Program-made: the position numbers and the translations under genes
Origin: Tricholoma matsutake
Taxonomy: Eukaryota; Basidiomycota; Agaricomycetes; Agaricales; Tricholomataceae
Direction of reading: 5' to 3'
NCBI GenBank assembly: GCA_026075535.2
Contig: AP026544.2
Coordinates: 310,001 to 374,000, forward strand
Length of the DNA stretch: 64,000 bases
Shown: one piece after another, positions 29,934-40,299 of the stretch
How positions within the stretch are numbered: position 1 is the first letter of the stretch
Layout: each line of letters begins with the position of its first letter
The notes under the pieces: model-generated
Databases searched by the model: none
Seen by the model: the letters and a program-made list of their open reading frames with translations, nothing else
Told to the model about the DNA's origin: nothing

Positions 29934-32582
29934 TTGACTGTGGGACTGAAGACAGTGGACACACATGCAGTGATTGATGTGGAAGCATTGCTTGATAGTG
30001 GTGCTACAGGATTATTCATTAATCAGTTCTTAATTACTGGAAACAGTATTAGCACACACAAGTTGGCACAACCTATAATAGTGTACAATATTCATGGAAC
30101 AGTCAATAGTGGAGGAACTATCAAGGAGGAGGTGACTATGGTACTCAAGTATCAGGAGCATCAGGAGCGAGCCGTATTCAAAGTGTGCAATCTTGGGAAA
30201 ACCAATCTAATAATAGGATGTTCGTGGTTGCAGAAGCATAATCCTGAAATTGATTGGAAAACTGGGAAAGTACAAATGACTCATTGTCCTAAGGAATGTA
30301 ATGTGTATGGGAGGAAGATGAAGAAGGAGAAAAGGAAAAAGAAAGAGAAAGAATGTCTGAGGAAGTATTCTGTTATGATGGAGGAAGTGGAGGATGAGAA
30401 AATGCCAAATGAGGAAGTTCTGGTCATGATCAAGAAAGAAGAGCAGAAGCAAACCTTTAGAGCAATTTGTGGAGGACAGTCATGGGACAAGAATATTGTG
30501 AAGGTGGAGAAGCCAGTGGAGGAGTGGGTGCCAAAAGTGTATCATGAATATCTGTCAGTGTTTCAGAAGAAGGAGTCCGAGTGAATGCCAGTGTGGAAGC
30601 CATGGGATCATGGGATCGAGATGAAGCCAGGGTTTGTGCCAAAGAAGTCAAAGGTATATCCATTATCTCTGATGGAACAAGAAGAAGTGGATGCATTCCT
30701 GAAGGAGCAATTGCACAAAGGATACATACGACCTTCAAAATCACCACAGACATCACCAATATTCTTTGTGCCAAAGAAAGACCAAAAGAACAGGATGTGT
30801 ACAGATTATAGGTATCTGAATGAGTGGACAGTGTAAGAATGCATACCCCCTGCCATTGATCTCAGAAATAATTGACAAGGTGGGAAAAGCCAAGGTCTTT
30901 ACAAAATTGGATTTACGATGGGGATACAACAATGTACAAATAAAGAAAGGAGATGAGTGGAAGGCTGCATTTGCCACATGTCGAGGATCCTTCGAGCCAC
31001 TTGTCATGTTTTTCAGGATGACTATTAGTCCCCCAACCTTTCAAAATATGATGAACAACATTTTCAAGGATTTAGTAGACAAAGGCATGGTAATAATATT
31101 TATTGATGACATTCTGATATTCATGGAGGATGAAGAAAATCATGAGGCGATAGTGCAGGAGGTGCTACAGAGGTTAGTGGAGAATGATCTATTTTTGAAA
31201 CCAGAGAAGTGTGTGTTTGGGGCAAGCGAGATTGAATTCCTAGGATTATTGATCAGCCCTGACAGGATCACAATGGATCCAATCAAGGTACAGGCAATCA
31301 CAGATTGGCCTGCGCCCACCCGTGTCAAGGAGGTTCAAGCCTTCTTGGGACTCGCAAATTATTATCGTCACTTTGTGCACAATTTTTCTAAAATTGCTGC
31401 ACCCTTACATAACCTTATGCGAAAGGGAGTAGTATGGAGGTGGGGAGAGCAGCAGCAGACAGCATTTGAGGAGTTGAAGAGAAAGTTTGTGGAGGAACCA
31501 ATATTAGCCCCAGTAGATTTCACATGCCCTTTATGAGTGGAATCAGATGCATCCGACTTTGCTACTGGAGCAGTATTATCAATGCTGTGCAAAGATGACA
31601 AATGGCATCCTTGTGCATATTTGTCCCAAGGGTTGAATGATGTGGAGAGGAATTATGGTGTGCATGACAAAGAGATGTTGGGGATAATACAAGTGTTGGA
31701 GGCATGGAGGCATTATTTGGAGGGATGTATGCATCAGATTGAGATCTGGATGGATCATCAAAATCTGCAATACTTCATGTCCGCTAAAAAGCTTAATCAC
31801 CTGCAAGCATGTTGGGCATTATTCCTATTGCGTTTCAATTTTCACTTGGTCCACAAAGTGGGAAGCTTAATGAGGAAAGCAGATGCATTATCCAGATGTA
31901 TTGATCATAAAAGGGGGGTGGAGGAGGACAATAAGAATGTTACCTTACTCAAACCCAAATACTTTCACAACTGTGCTATGTGTCAAGGGCATCTATTAAT
32001 AGATAGCTCGGAAACGGAAATGTTGTCTAAAATTAGACAATGTTCGGAAATGGATGATGAAGTAGTGGAAGCCATGAAAGCTCTGAAGGGAGAGAAGAAA
32101 GGTAATATCAAAGGAGATGAATGGGCTAAGGAACAAGGGTTGGTGTTGTTTTTAGGAAAAGTGTATTTACCGAAGGATCAGGATTTGTGAAGGGAGATCA
32201 TCTGGTTACATCATGATATGCTGACTGCTGGACACCCAGGAAGATGGAAGACATTGGAATTAGTAATGAGAAATTATTGGTGGCCCGGAATTTCAAAGTA
32301 TGTGTTGGGGTATGTGGATGGATGTGATACATGCATGAGGGGCAAGAAATTCCAGAGAAACCTGCAGGAGAATTAATACCAAACCCTATACCTAAAGTGC
32401 CATGGCAAGATATATCTGTGGATTTTATTACCGGATCACCTGAGGCTGAAGGGTACGATGCAATATTTGTAGTATGCAACCACTTCACAAGGAGGTCCAT
32501 ATTATTCCTACTACTACAGAAACCTCATCATTGGGCTTGGCATGCCTCTATCTAAATCTGGTATGGCGGTTACATGGGTTAC
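29934..32582 (+). pseudogene. Gypsy A2 pol (protease, RT, RNase H, partial integrase)
   Basis: Protease LLDSGATGLFIN near 29988; RT in two frames joined near 30830 (IIFIDDILIF near 31098 keeps both catalytic Asp); RNase H 31537-32190 ([30 protein letters not shown]). A TGA at 31536 precedes the RNase H and another at about 32188 precedes the integrase zinc region (GHPGRWKTLELV, GCDTCMRGK). A one-base change after GKKF shifts the frame. The integrase core is cut at 32582. Confidence 0.92.
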
Positions 32583-33008
32583 TGTAAGGGGACTAGGGGG
32601 GTGCCTTGTGTGTTTCTCCTATATTTTATGTTCATTCTACATTTTTCCTCACTTCATTTCCTTCTATTCTTCATTTTCTATGATTTTTCCGGATTTTATT
32701 ACCAATTTTCCCTTTCTATCATGTTTGTGCATGTTGACAGTTTTATATTTAGAGGCGGAGCACCCCTTCCGACATCTACCCCTTGGTATGATGTCATTCG
32801 GCGGCCTTGATCTGCCTATCTCCGCCTTTTCTATTTTTAGGTTATTATTTGATTTTTGTCATCTTCACATATACTGGGCATCGGCAAAGGGATCCTTAGA
32901 GTTTTCTTTTCAGATTTCCCTTTGCTAGGTGCATCCCCAATCCCTGTACTATGTAGTATAATTTTAACTTTGGATTTCCCCTTGCTAGAGGCTGAGGATG
33001 CCCTTATA
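32583..33008 (+). repeat. Gypsy B 5' LTR
   Basis: 426 bp, TGTAAGGGGACTAGGGGGGT...GATGCCCTTATA. Pyrimidine-rich near the start. The solo copy at 54327-54692 confirms both ends (TG...TA) and carries a 5-bp duplication. Confidence 0.9.
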
Positions 33009-33072
33009 GTAGAAAACTCTCCCCTAAGGCCCAAAAATTGCGAACGCACTGCCCAAGATAGGCAGGTACGGA

Positions 33073-34320
33073 GTGGATGATGCTTCCCAAAGCTCCACAG
33101 ACTCTCTACACACCATTCCAGACAGTCTCACCTTTACTGTGCCACCATTTTCACCAAATGTGCCCCCAAGCGACATGGACACATCGGAGTGCCTCGACGC
33201 GCTTGAAAGCGATGTTTCCGGAATATGCATGCAAATCAATTTGCTTAAATCTATGATCAAAAACTTCGTCAGGACCCTCCAGACTAACCCTATGACCAAT
33301 ATTCCCCCCATTGCAACTCCAAGTGCACCCAACAATGACATACTGCCAAACGTGCCCACTAAAGAGCACACCCAGATCAAACTGTCTCCCCCCGCTGAAT
33401 TTAATGGTGCACATGCGCAGGGACGTGCATTCCTTAATTCCTGTGAGTTATACATCAGTCTCCAGTCACATCAATTCATCAATGAGGCTGCAAAAATTTA
33501 TTGGGCCTTCACATACATGAAATCTGAACACACCTACATATCTCTACATGGACCGTATTGTGCATCAAACTAAAGAACTCAGTTCTCTACCTTTCTCCAC
33601 TTGGGGTGACTTTTGAGCCAAGTTTGTATGCCACTTTTGTCCCCTCAACTAGCGCCACCAAGCAGTGACATGACTCCAGTCATCCTCTTACCACCAGGCA
33701 TGTTGATCCATGGCCGATTATATCGATGAGTTTAAGGATTTGGTGGATATGGCAGGATATGGGAGTGGGCTACCAGTGGTGGTGAAGTTCCAACGGGGCC
33801 TCAACCGCGAAATTCAGGACCAGATTGCACAGATGTTGGAAGGGTGCCCAGCGGACAATGATATCTATGCTTGGTATGAAGCTGCTTCACTCTGTGACGA
33901 GAACCGACTCACAAATGCGGTGTTTAACGCTGCATTCCATGCTCCAACTACCACTCATGTGCCCTACACCTTCAATTGAACCATTCCCCACCTTAACCCC
34001 ATTCCTGTTCATCAAACTCCCACACCAGCCATCAATGTCCCACAATGGATGTTGATGCAGCCCACAGCCATGCATGTAGGTTGGATCTCTGCTACCATTG
34101 TGGGGAAACTGGGCACAGGGCTGGAACATGTCCCCATCATCAGGATATCCACATGCTCACCCCCAAGGGGCGAGATGAACTCCTCCAAGACTTGTTGGTG
34201 TTTGTAGATGTCGAGGAAGCAAAGGATCAGGTTGCAGAGGAGATCAAGTCAGAAGTTGTAGAGGAGCAGGATTTTCTATTCACAGCAAGTGAATTGTATG
34301 CCCTCACTGCCTGTCCATAA
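33073..34320 (+). pseudogene. Gypsy B gag with CCHC knuckle
   Basis: ATG 33073 (MDDASQSSTDSLH). Gag segments PAEFNGAHAQGRAFLNSCELY and AAKIYWAFTYM end in a stop at 33573. After a degenerate piece the same order resumes at 33710 (MADYIDEFKDLVDMAGY, VKFQRGLNREIQDQIA). The knuckle CYHCGETGHRAGTC is near 34090. Frame changes near 33575 and 33980 disable it. Confidence 0.88.
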
Positions 34321-36118
34321 CTACTTTGAAGTCTTGTCAGTTGAATCCCTGGAAAATGAATCCATTTCTGTGACTGTTCCCCTCTCTGACCCTTCAAAGT
34401 TGGCTGAAGACATACCTGCTCTTCCGATCTCTCCCTCTGCTCCACACCCCAAAATTAAATCATGGGAGCATAAACTACCACGCAAATATATTGTTGCATC
34501 CACTCCCTCTACACATTCTTTGAACCTAGCAATTGAACTGCAGATGACCAACACCGGACAGATACTTGGTGTCTCTGCGCTCCTGGACTCTGGTGTGACC
34601 AGTCTCTTCATCAATGCCCATCTTGCACAACAACATCGCCTAAATACTTGCTCACTCTCGCATCCAATACCTGTGTATAATGTGGATGGGTCGCCAAATA
34701 AAGCTGGTGCCATCTGAGAGATTTGTAGACCTGGTCCTCCATTACAAAGATCATAGTGAGCGTGCCCTGGGGTTCCTGATCTGATGCCAGACTCAGATGA
34801 TGATGAGGAGGAGCCAGAGGAAGTGGAGGAAGGTGATCGGATCTTCTACACTACGATTTGTCCATCACATGAGGTGTGTGCTACATCAAACATATCCCAA
34901 TGCCTCGCTGAGGCCTTCCACAAAAATAATGCTGCTAAATCCTCTACTAATTCCTTGCTCCCTCATCTCCATGAGTTTGGAGACATGTTCTCCCAGGAAT
35001 TGTTCAACTCTCTCCCTGCACGCAAGCCATGGGATCACACAATTGAACTCACCCCTGCTGCAACCCCTTCATCCTGCAAGGTCTATCCTCTCTCTCCTGA
35101 AGAACAACAACAGCTTGACCAGTTCATCGACAAGCACCTGGCCTCTGGACATATTCAACCATTGAAGTCACCCATGGCCTCTCCCTTTTTCTTTGTCAAG
35201 AAGAAGGATGGCTCACTTCGACCGGTTCAAGACTACAGAAGGCTCAACAACATCACAGTCAAAAATTGCTACCCATTACCTCTCATCTCTTAACTTGTGA
35301 ACCAGCTCCGTGGAGCCCAATACTTCACCAAGCTCAACGTCCATTGGGGCTACAATAATGTGAGGATAAAGGAGGGAGATGAGTGGAAGGCAGCCTTTTG
35401 TACCAACCGTGGTCTTTTTGAACCACTTGTCATGTTCTTTGGCCTTACTAATAGTCCTGCCACCTTTCAGACCATGATGAACAACATTTTCCATGACCTC
35501 ATCCTTGAAGGCATTGTCTGCATCTATCTCGATGACATCCTCATCTTCACTCACATGGTTGAAGAGCACCATCGCATCATGCACCTCATCCTAGAACAGC
35601 TTTGATGGTACAAACTCTACCTTTGTCAGGACAATTGCGAGTTTGAGAAGACCAAGATCGAGTACCTCAGCCTGATTATCTCAGAGGGTCAGGTGGAGAT
35701 GGATCCTATCAAGGTGAATGGGGTCATGGCTTGGCCGATGCCCATGAACAAGAAAGAGGTGCAGTCTTTCCTGGGCTTCATCAATTTCTATCAGCATTTT
35801 ATCAAGGATTTCTCACATCATGCATGACCACTGTTTGACTTGACAGGAAAGGAGGCATGGAGGTGGGATAATGCACAACAGGAGGCATTCGAAAGGCTTA
35901 AGGAGATGGTCACTTCCACTCCCATCCTTACCTTTGCTGACAATTTGCATCCTTTTCATGTAGAAGCCAACAGTTCTGACTTTGCGACAGGTGCCATGTT
36001 GTCTCAGCAGTCTCCAGAGGACCAGAAGTGGCATCCTGTTGCATTATACTCCAAAAGCCTTAGTGCTGTAGAGCGAAATTACGAGATCCATGACAAGGAG
36101 ATGTTGGCGATAATGCAT
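34321..36118 (+). pseudogene. Gypsy B pol: protease, RT, RNase H (truncated)
   Basis: Protease-like LLDSGVTSLFINAHLA (near 34580; the usual DSGAT is DSGVT). [42 protein letters not shown], then a TAA at about 35290, [36 protein letters not shown] (near 35520) and FLGFINFYQHFI. TGA codons near 35603 and 35826 replace expected Arg codons. RNase H begins at VEANSSDFATGAMLS and stops at HDKEMLAIMHVL, where gypsy C interrupts. Confidence 0.9.
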
Positions 36119-36119
36119 G

Positions 36120-36783
36120 TGTTAAGACTATAGGTCTTTAACTCAGCCTTGGCTTCATTCGTCACAGTTGGAGGCTTTCCAACTGTCTCTGTATTGCACT
36201 AGGAGGCTTTCCTAGTGTATCGGGCCTTCTGCCTTCGCTTGGGTGCTTCCTCAAGTAATCACGGCTATCCATACTCAGAGGCTTTCTGAGTAGACCATTG
36301 GTTTGTATATCACAGTTGGAGGCTTTCCAACTGTCGAGTTTGAGTTATCACAGCTAGGGGCTTCCTAAGTTGTTGAGTGTTCTGGTTGAGTCTGAGACCA
36401 TTGATTGAATTAGGTCAAGCTGAAGAATACAGGCAGTATTACTACAGCTTATATACAGTTTGAAGATACCTACTGTCCAATCGGAATGCAGGATCATCAT
36501 CAAGTAAAAATAGAAAGAACAATAGAAATGACAGGCCTCATGCCTAGCATGAGGCATCTGATGTCACAGATCCGATGTCGATCGTAAGAGTCCGACATCA
36601 CGGACCTCATGTCAAGGGGCTGTCATACCACAGCATGTGTGGGAGTGGGTTTGGGTGCATGGAGTCACCATGCATCAAAGCGTCTCCATTGGAAGTGAGT
36701 CGAGTTGAATCAGAAAAATAAAGTACCCGATCTTGCTGGCATACGTCTGGTCATCCTGGGTTATGATAACAAAATCGTAACAT
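36120..36783 (-). repeat. Gypsy C 3' LTR
   Basis: About 664 bp. On its own strand it starts TGTTACGATTTTG just after the polypurine tract and ends near TAGTCTTAACA. A TATATAAGC-like box is present near 36450. The left border could be two bases earlier (TGTGTTAAG). Confidence 0.8.
36164..36372 (-). repeat. Array of hairpins with conserved AGGCTTT loop inside the gypsy C LTR
   Basis: Hairpins at 36164-36186 (ACAGTTGG/CCAACTGT), 36197-36217 (CACTAGG/CCTAGTG), 36273-36291 (ACTCAG/CTGAGT) and 36311-36334 (CAGTTGG/CCAACTG), each closing the same 7-nt loop AGGCTTT. Two weaker ones are at 36238-36255 and 36351-36372. Stems differ in sequence but stay paired. Confidence 0.85.
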
Positions 36784-36946
36784 CACCCTCTTTCTATCTT
36801 TGAAGTCACTGACTTCAAATAATATCTTTGTTCCTCCTCTGGGGTCTGATCGCATGTGGTCTGGATAGGTGAATGGGTCGGGGTTGAGGGGTGCGATGGA
36901 GGAATAACTTGTGTCCAAACTCGGACCACGATCGGGTTCTTCTGGT

Positions 36947-37162
36947 TCATGCTGCCTCAGGCAGTGGTGTCAGCAGGGTGGTGATCTTGTTGAGAGGTGG
37001 ATTTTCCATAGGGTGTTGTAAAATGGAGAATTCGATGTCTGTAATCAGGGGTTCAGGTCTTGGTCGAAAGATGGCATAGAGGCAGAATACAAAGGTCAGG
37101 GCTGCAGCCACAGCCAGGATCATGCCAACAACGATGGCGAGGATCTCAATCCCTGTGGGCAT
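36947..37162 (-). CDS. Small membrane-segment ORF after the gypsy C pol stop
   Basis: 71 codons, ATG at 37162, about 10 nt after the pol stop codon (37173). Residues 6-31 (EILAIVVGMILAVAAALTFV and onwards to AIF) form one strong hydrophobic helix followed by a basic RPRP, so a single-pass membrane topology is likely. The tail is Pro/Leu-rich. No stops interrupt it although the rest of the element is decayed. It lies where an extra 3' ORF (env position) would be in a retroelement. It has no recognised homology to any envelope family, and no function is claimed. Confidence 0.45.
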   Translation of the reverse strand: MPTGIEILAIVVGMILAVAAALTFVFCLYAIFRPRPEPLITDIEFSILQHPMENPPLNKITTLLTPLPEAA

Positions 37163-37172
37163 GGTTCCACCT

Positions 37173-37700
37173 CTATAGCCATCGCTGTCGTTTATATGTT
37201 CCTAGAATTCTTTCGGCATGTTTTAGGTTTCCCTTGGGCTCCCATGAGTTCTCCAAGGTTGGGTATCTGACCCACTTCACTAAGAAGTGCATGGTCCTTC
37301 CTTTCTTTTTATGTCTGATGATCACTTCCACTTCATACTCCGATTTGCCTTCTATCAGGTCGGGCGGTGGTTCTGGGAAGTTCAGTCCATGTGTCTTGGT
37401 TTCTTTGTATGGGGCAAGAAGTGCCGCATGGAATACCGGGTGTATTTTCCACTGTTCTGGTAACTTCAGTCGATGGGAGAGTGGGCTCAGGACCTTCTCG
37501 ATAGAGAACAGTCCTTCTCTTTTCGGTGCGAGCTTCTTTGTTTGGTGCATCGTTCTGAGGTTCTTTGCTTCTAGCCACACTCTGTCTCCTTCTTTGAATG
37601 GGGTGAAGTGCCTTGTCGTTCGTTCCACCATCATTTGTCTGGCCAACTCGTGAGTTGCCTTCGCTTTGTCTCGGGCCTGTTGCAGTGCAAGTCATGGAGC
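37173..37700 (-). pseudogene. Gypsy C integrase C-terminus + chromodomain, 5'-truncated
   Basis: Reads QQARDKAKATHELARQMMVE, FKEGDRVWLEAKNLR, KLAPKREGLFSIEKVLSPLS, KLPEQWKIHPVFHAALL, then the chromodomain (YEVEVIIRHKKKGRTMHFLV, KWVRYPTLENSWEP) and a stop at 37173. No nonsense codon is seen in the retained 150 or so codons. Chromodomains of this class steer integration toward heterochromatin (family knowledge). Confidence 0.9.
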
Positions 37701-38900
37701 TCCCCAGCAGTAATGGGAGTGGGAGTGGGAGTGGGAGAGGGTGAGGGTGAGGGCAAGGGCAGGCATTCATGTGTGACATCAACCATCTTGATGTTGGAGG
37801 AATCTGTTGCTGTGGTTGATGTTTAGTGGTTATTTGTATGGTGATACATAGTACTTACCCTTCAATTTCCCTTTTGCTTCCCTTGTGAACCTCTGCAAGG
37901 ATCCAGCCTTCTTCACCTTTCTTCTGGCCACACCCTTTCCTTTCTCTGGCCTGTCCCCTGCATGACCATCTTTCATTTTTTTGCACTTGACTTTGCCCTT
38001 CCCACATTTGAAACATGCATTCTTCCCATTGACCTGTTCATGACATTGTTGCCAAAGCTGGAAGCATTGTGTACAAGGAGTGGGCCTTACTGCCCTGCAT
38101 GCTGGTTGTTGCCAATGTTCCCTTCACTCCTTTTGCTCCAACAATCCATCTCCATCACTTTACATCCCCTCTGATTCCCCATCATTTTTGAAGTCCTCAC
38201 CAGAGCTCCCACTGCTGCTCTGCTGAACTACACACCTGGTCCTGCCACTCCCACTTGGTCTTGCTGGAGTGGTTGGGTGCACATCTGGGCATTGAGGTTC
38301 TGGCTGGTGTAACCTGGATCCTGATGGCTCTGCTGGTGCCTGTGGTTTCTTTCGCCTAGTGTTGCCATGGCTCAAGCCGCATTTTTTGCTATCTTGGGAA
38401 ATAAATTATGTAAAATCACTAAAATATTTGAGGAGCTAGATCCCCTCGGCTTGAGCCACGGCAACACTACTTTCACCTGCTCTCTACCATGCTGGTGCAG
38501 TTACCAGTTCTGTTGTGGCTCCTGTCCCTTGTCCCACCCCTTGAGCTCCCACTCCCATCCCTCATCTGGTCCCTTGAGCTCCCACTCCTGCTCCCACACC
38601 TACTCCACCTGCTGCACCCTCACCTGCCCCTCCCGCACCTCCAGCTGCTGCTGCCACTCTTTTTTGTGGTGCTCCTGCTCCTTGTGGTCCCACTCTTGAT
38701 CTTGAAGAAACAGCGGCTGCTCCACCTCCTGCTCCTGATGCCAAAACCCCTGATGTTCCTGCAATCCCACCTTTCTCATCAAATTTCTTCATCACATGCA
38801 GCTGACCTTCCATGAAAATCTCATCACCTGTTCTATCAGAACTTCCCCATGCTACCAAAAAACCCCACAAGAATGACTTGGCACTGAATGCCGCTTTCAA
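37700..38900 (-). pseudogene. Cysteine-cluster (Zn-cluster-like) gene, chimeric 3' end, MITE-interrupted
   Basis: Minus strand. The N-terminal part (about 38900-38560) has FLWGFLVAWGSSDRTGDEIF followed by an Ala/Gly/Val-rich low-complexity run. A MITE interrupts at 38359-38467. Then a Pro/Ser-rich segment (APAEPSGSRLHQPEPQCPD), stops, and CTQCFQLWQQCHEQ plus CFKCGKGKVKCKKMKDG near 38090-37990. This paired CxxC arrangement is typical of mushroom transposon-linked zinc-cluster proteins. A basic RRKVKKAGSLQRFTRE follows, and an intron (donor GTAAGTAC near 37858) leads to Pro/Ser repeats that run into gypsy C at about 37700. Confidence 0.5.
38359..38467 (+). mobile_element. 109-bp MITE, GTGTTGCC ends, TA duplication
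   Basis: TA|GTGTTGCC...GGCAACAC|TA with arms GTGTTGCCATGGCTCAAGCC and the complement of GGCTTGAGCCACGGCAACAC. Same ends as the 367-bp MITE at 17223. Confidence 0.92.
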
Positions 38901-39000
38901 GTCCTCCCCAAGATCCTGTCATTGCCATGAAAATAATGTGTTCTACAGTATATTAGTCCCACTGTTGTCCTGATAGTATTTTACTTACAAGTGCCCATTT

Positions 39001-39483
39001 TTGTTCCCTCATGATGTCCTTGATGTTTCATGTTTGAAGGCCATTTCAAATGGCCTTCTCAATCTGGCTGATGTGGCCAAGTACTTGTTGAGCTGTAATG
39101 TTCATGTTGAGATGAGTCAGGGCAAGGACAGGAATGGGAACAGGTGTGATGGGGAGGAGTTAAAAGTCAACAATGAAAATCAACCATCACGTATGTTCAT
39201 CAAGGCCAAACAAATAACATCTGATCGATATCTGATCACTAGATTAGATCATTATAACCTCTGTTACATTGATCCATCCACAATGAGTGACCAGCAGCAA
39301 AGGCAAGGCAATGTTCTAGATGGCTACATCCCTATCCAAGCCAACGATGGGCACCACTATTTAGTGCCCCACTTTATGATTCCCACCACTCATCAGGCAA
39401 TGAATGCCTATTGCCAGAAGTTGGAACTTGATGTCCATAATGCGGATGGAGGGGTAAGTTTTGTTTATTTCAAATCAGGTTGA
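39001..39483 (+). pseudogene. KDZ transposase remnant, N-proximal segment
   Basis: Open frame of 160 codons whose second half (VLDGYIPIQANDGHHYLVPH, FMIPTTHQAMNAYC) fits the segment before the catalytic core in another mushroom KDZ subfamily. The catalytic core itself is absent between 39483 and 39733. An intron boundary (GGGGTAAGTTTT) may end this exon near 39452. Assignment rests on recognition of the HYLVPHFMIPTTHQA stretch, so it is tentative. Confidence 0.5.
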
Positions 39484-39732
39484 AGTTAAGGGCTGCTGCC
39501 ATGTCTCTGGCTGCTCCCATTTCTCTGTCTGCTCCCATGTCTTGTCATTTTCAATCTCCTATGACCTGTACTTATCAATACATGAGGATGTCCAATGACA
39601 TGTGAATGTTGTACTTCAACATGATTTGCCAAGGATGTTCTTATGAAAATGAACATGTCTCAAACAGGTGTGCATCTTTGAGTTTGCATGGTTCCCTAAC
39701 TTATGACCCTGTTTCTCAGAGTACAAACTTCA

Positions 39733-40292
39733 TAAACACATAGCCACTGCCCTGCTAGTCCACTCTCAAGCCATATGCTGTGCCCTCAAGCAGTATAATG
39801 CAGCTGCATCTGCCATCTCCCCCCCCCCTCACCCAAATCTGTCATGGGATGACATTGTTGAGTACATTCCTTGCTGATTTTGATCTCCTACTTGAATCTC
39901 GACAGGATGTTCATGACCAGCCATGGTCAAAGCCAGCCTATCATGTGATGATAGACCAGTACTTCAAGCTTGAGTGTGCATGGGAGGAAATTCAGCACCT
40001 CAACATTGAAATTCCCCAAGTAATCACATACATATGAGACAAAGATATCTTCCTCCAGATGAAGGAATCAGAAGTGAGGGAGGAAAGCCTGGGCCTAGCA
40101 CACCAGATAGAGAAGCATAGATTAGAAAGAGGGCGCTCTAATGAGCAGCACATGCATTGGTTCAGGCAGCTAGCCTCCCAACCTGCCTTCAGCAGCAGCA
40201 TCAAACCTGGGGTCAGTGTGGAGTCATGTTGGGGTGTAGGGTTCCCAATGGATGTTGATGGGGAAGTCAATGCACTGTCCAGCAATGACTAG
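39733..40292 (+). pseudogene. KDZ transposase remnant, C-terminal segment
   Basis: Reads KHIATALLVHSQAICCALKQ, YNAAASAI, a short frame disturbance, FDLLLESRQDVHDQPWSKPA, IDQYFKLECAWEEIQHLNIE, a TGA at about 40036, then SLGLAHQIEKHRLERGR, HMHWFRQLASQPAFSSS and GVSVE. This is the helical tail common to KDZ transposases of the CxC type. Two stops and a frame change show decay. Confidence 0.8.
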
Positions 40293-40299
40293 TGTATGG

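Larger units (their letters stand above)
27729..32582 (+). mobile_element. Ty3/gypsy element A copy 2 (A2), 3'-truncated
   Basis: Tandem neighbour of A1, very similar over gag and pol. It ends abruptly inside the integrase core (after a GGTTAC) where the gypsy B LTR begins, so its chromodomain and right LTR are missing. Confidence 0.92.
32583..36118 (+). mobile_element. Ty3/gypsy element B, 5' LTR through RNase H, 3'-truncated
   Basis: LTR 32583-33008 inserted in the A2 integrase at GTTAC, followed by gag, protease, RT and RNase H. It is broken at about 36118 by the LTR of gypsy C. A related solo LTR lies at 54327-54692. Confidence 0.9.
36120..37700 (-). mobile_element. Ty3/gypsy element C, 3' end only
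   Basis: Minus-strand 3' LTR (36783 down to 36120), polypurine tract (GATAGAAAGAGGGTGA), a small membrane-segment ORF, and the integrase C-terminus with chromodomain. Everything upstream of about 37700 is lost at a junction with the cysteine-cluster gene. Confidence 0.85.

Noticed and set aside
36947..37162. Calling the membrane-segment ORF an envelope gene
   Set aside because: Only 71 codons, without signal peptide, cleavage site or cysteine pattern; position alone is not enough.
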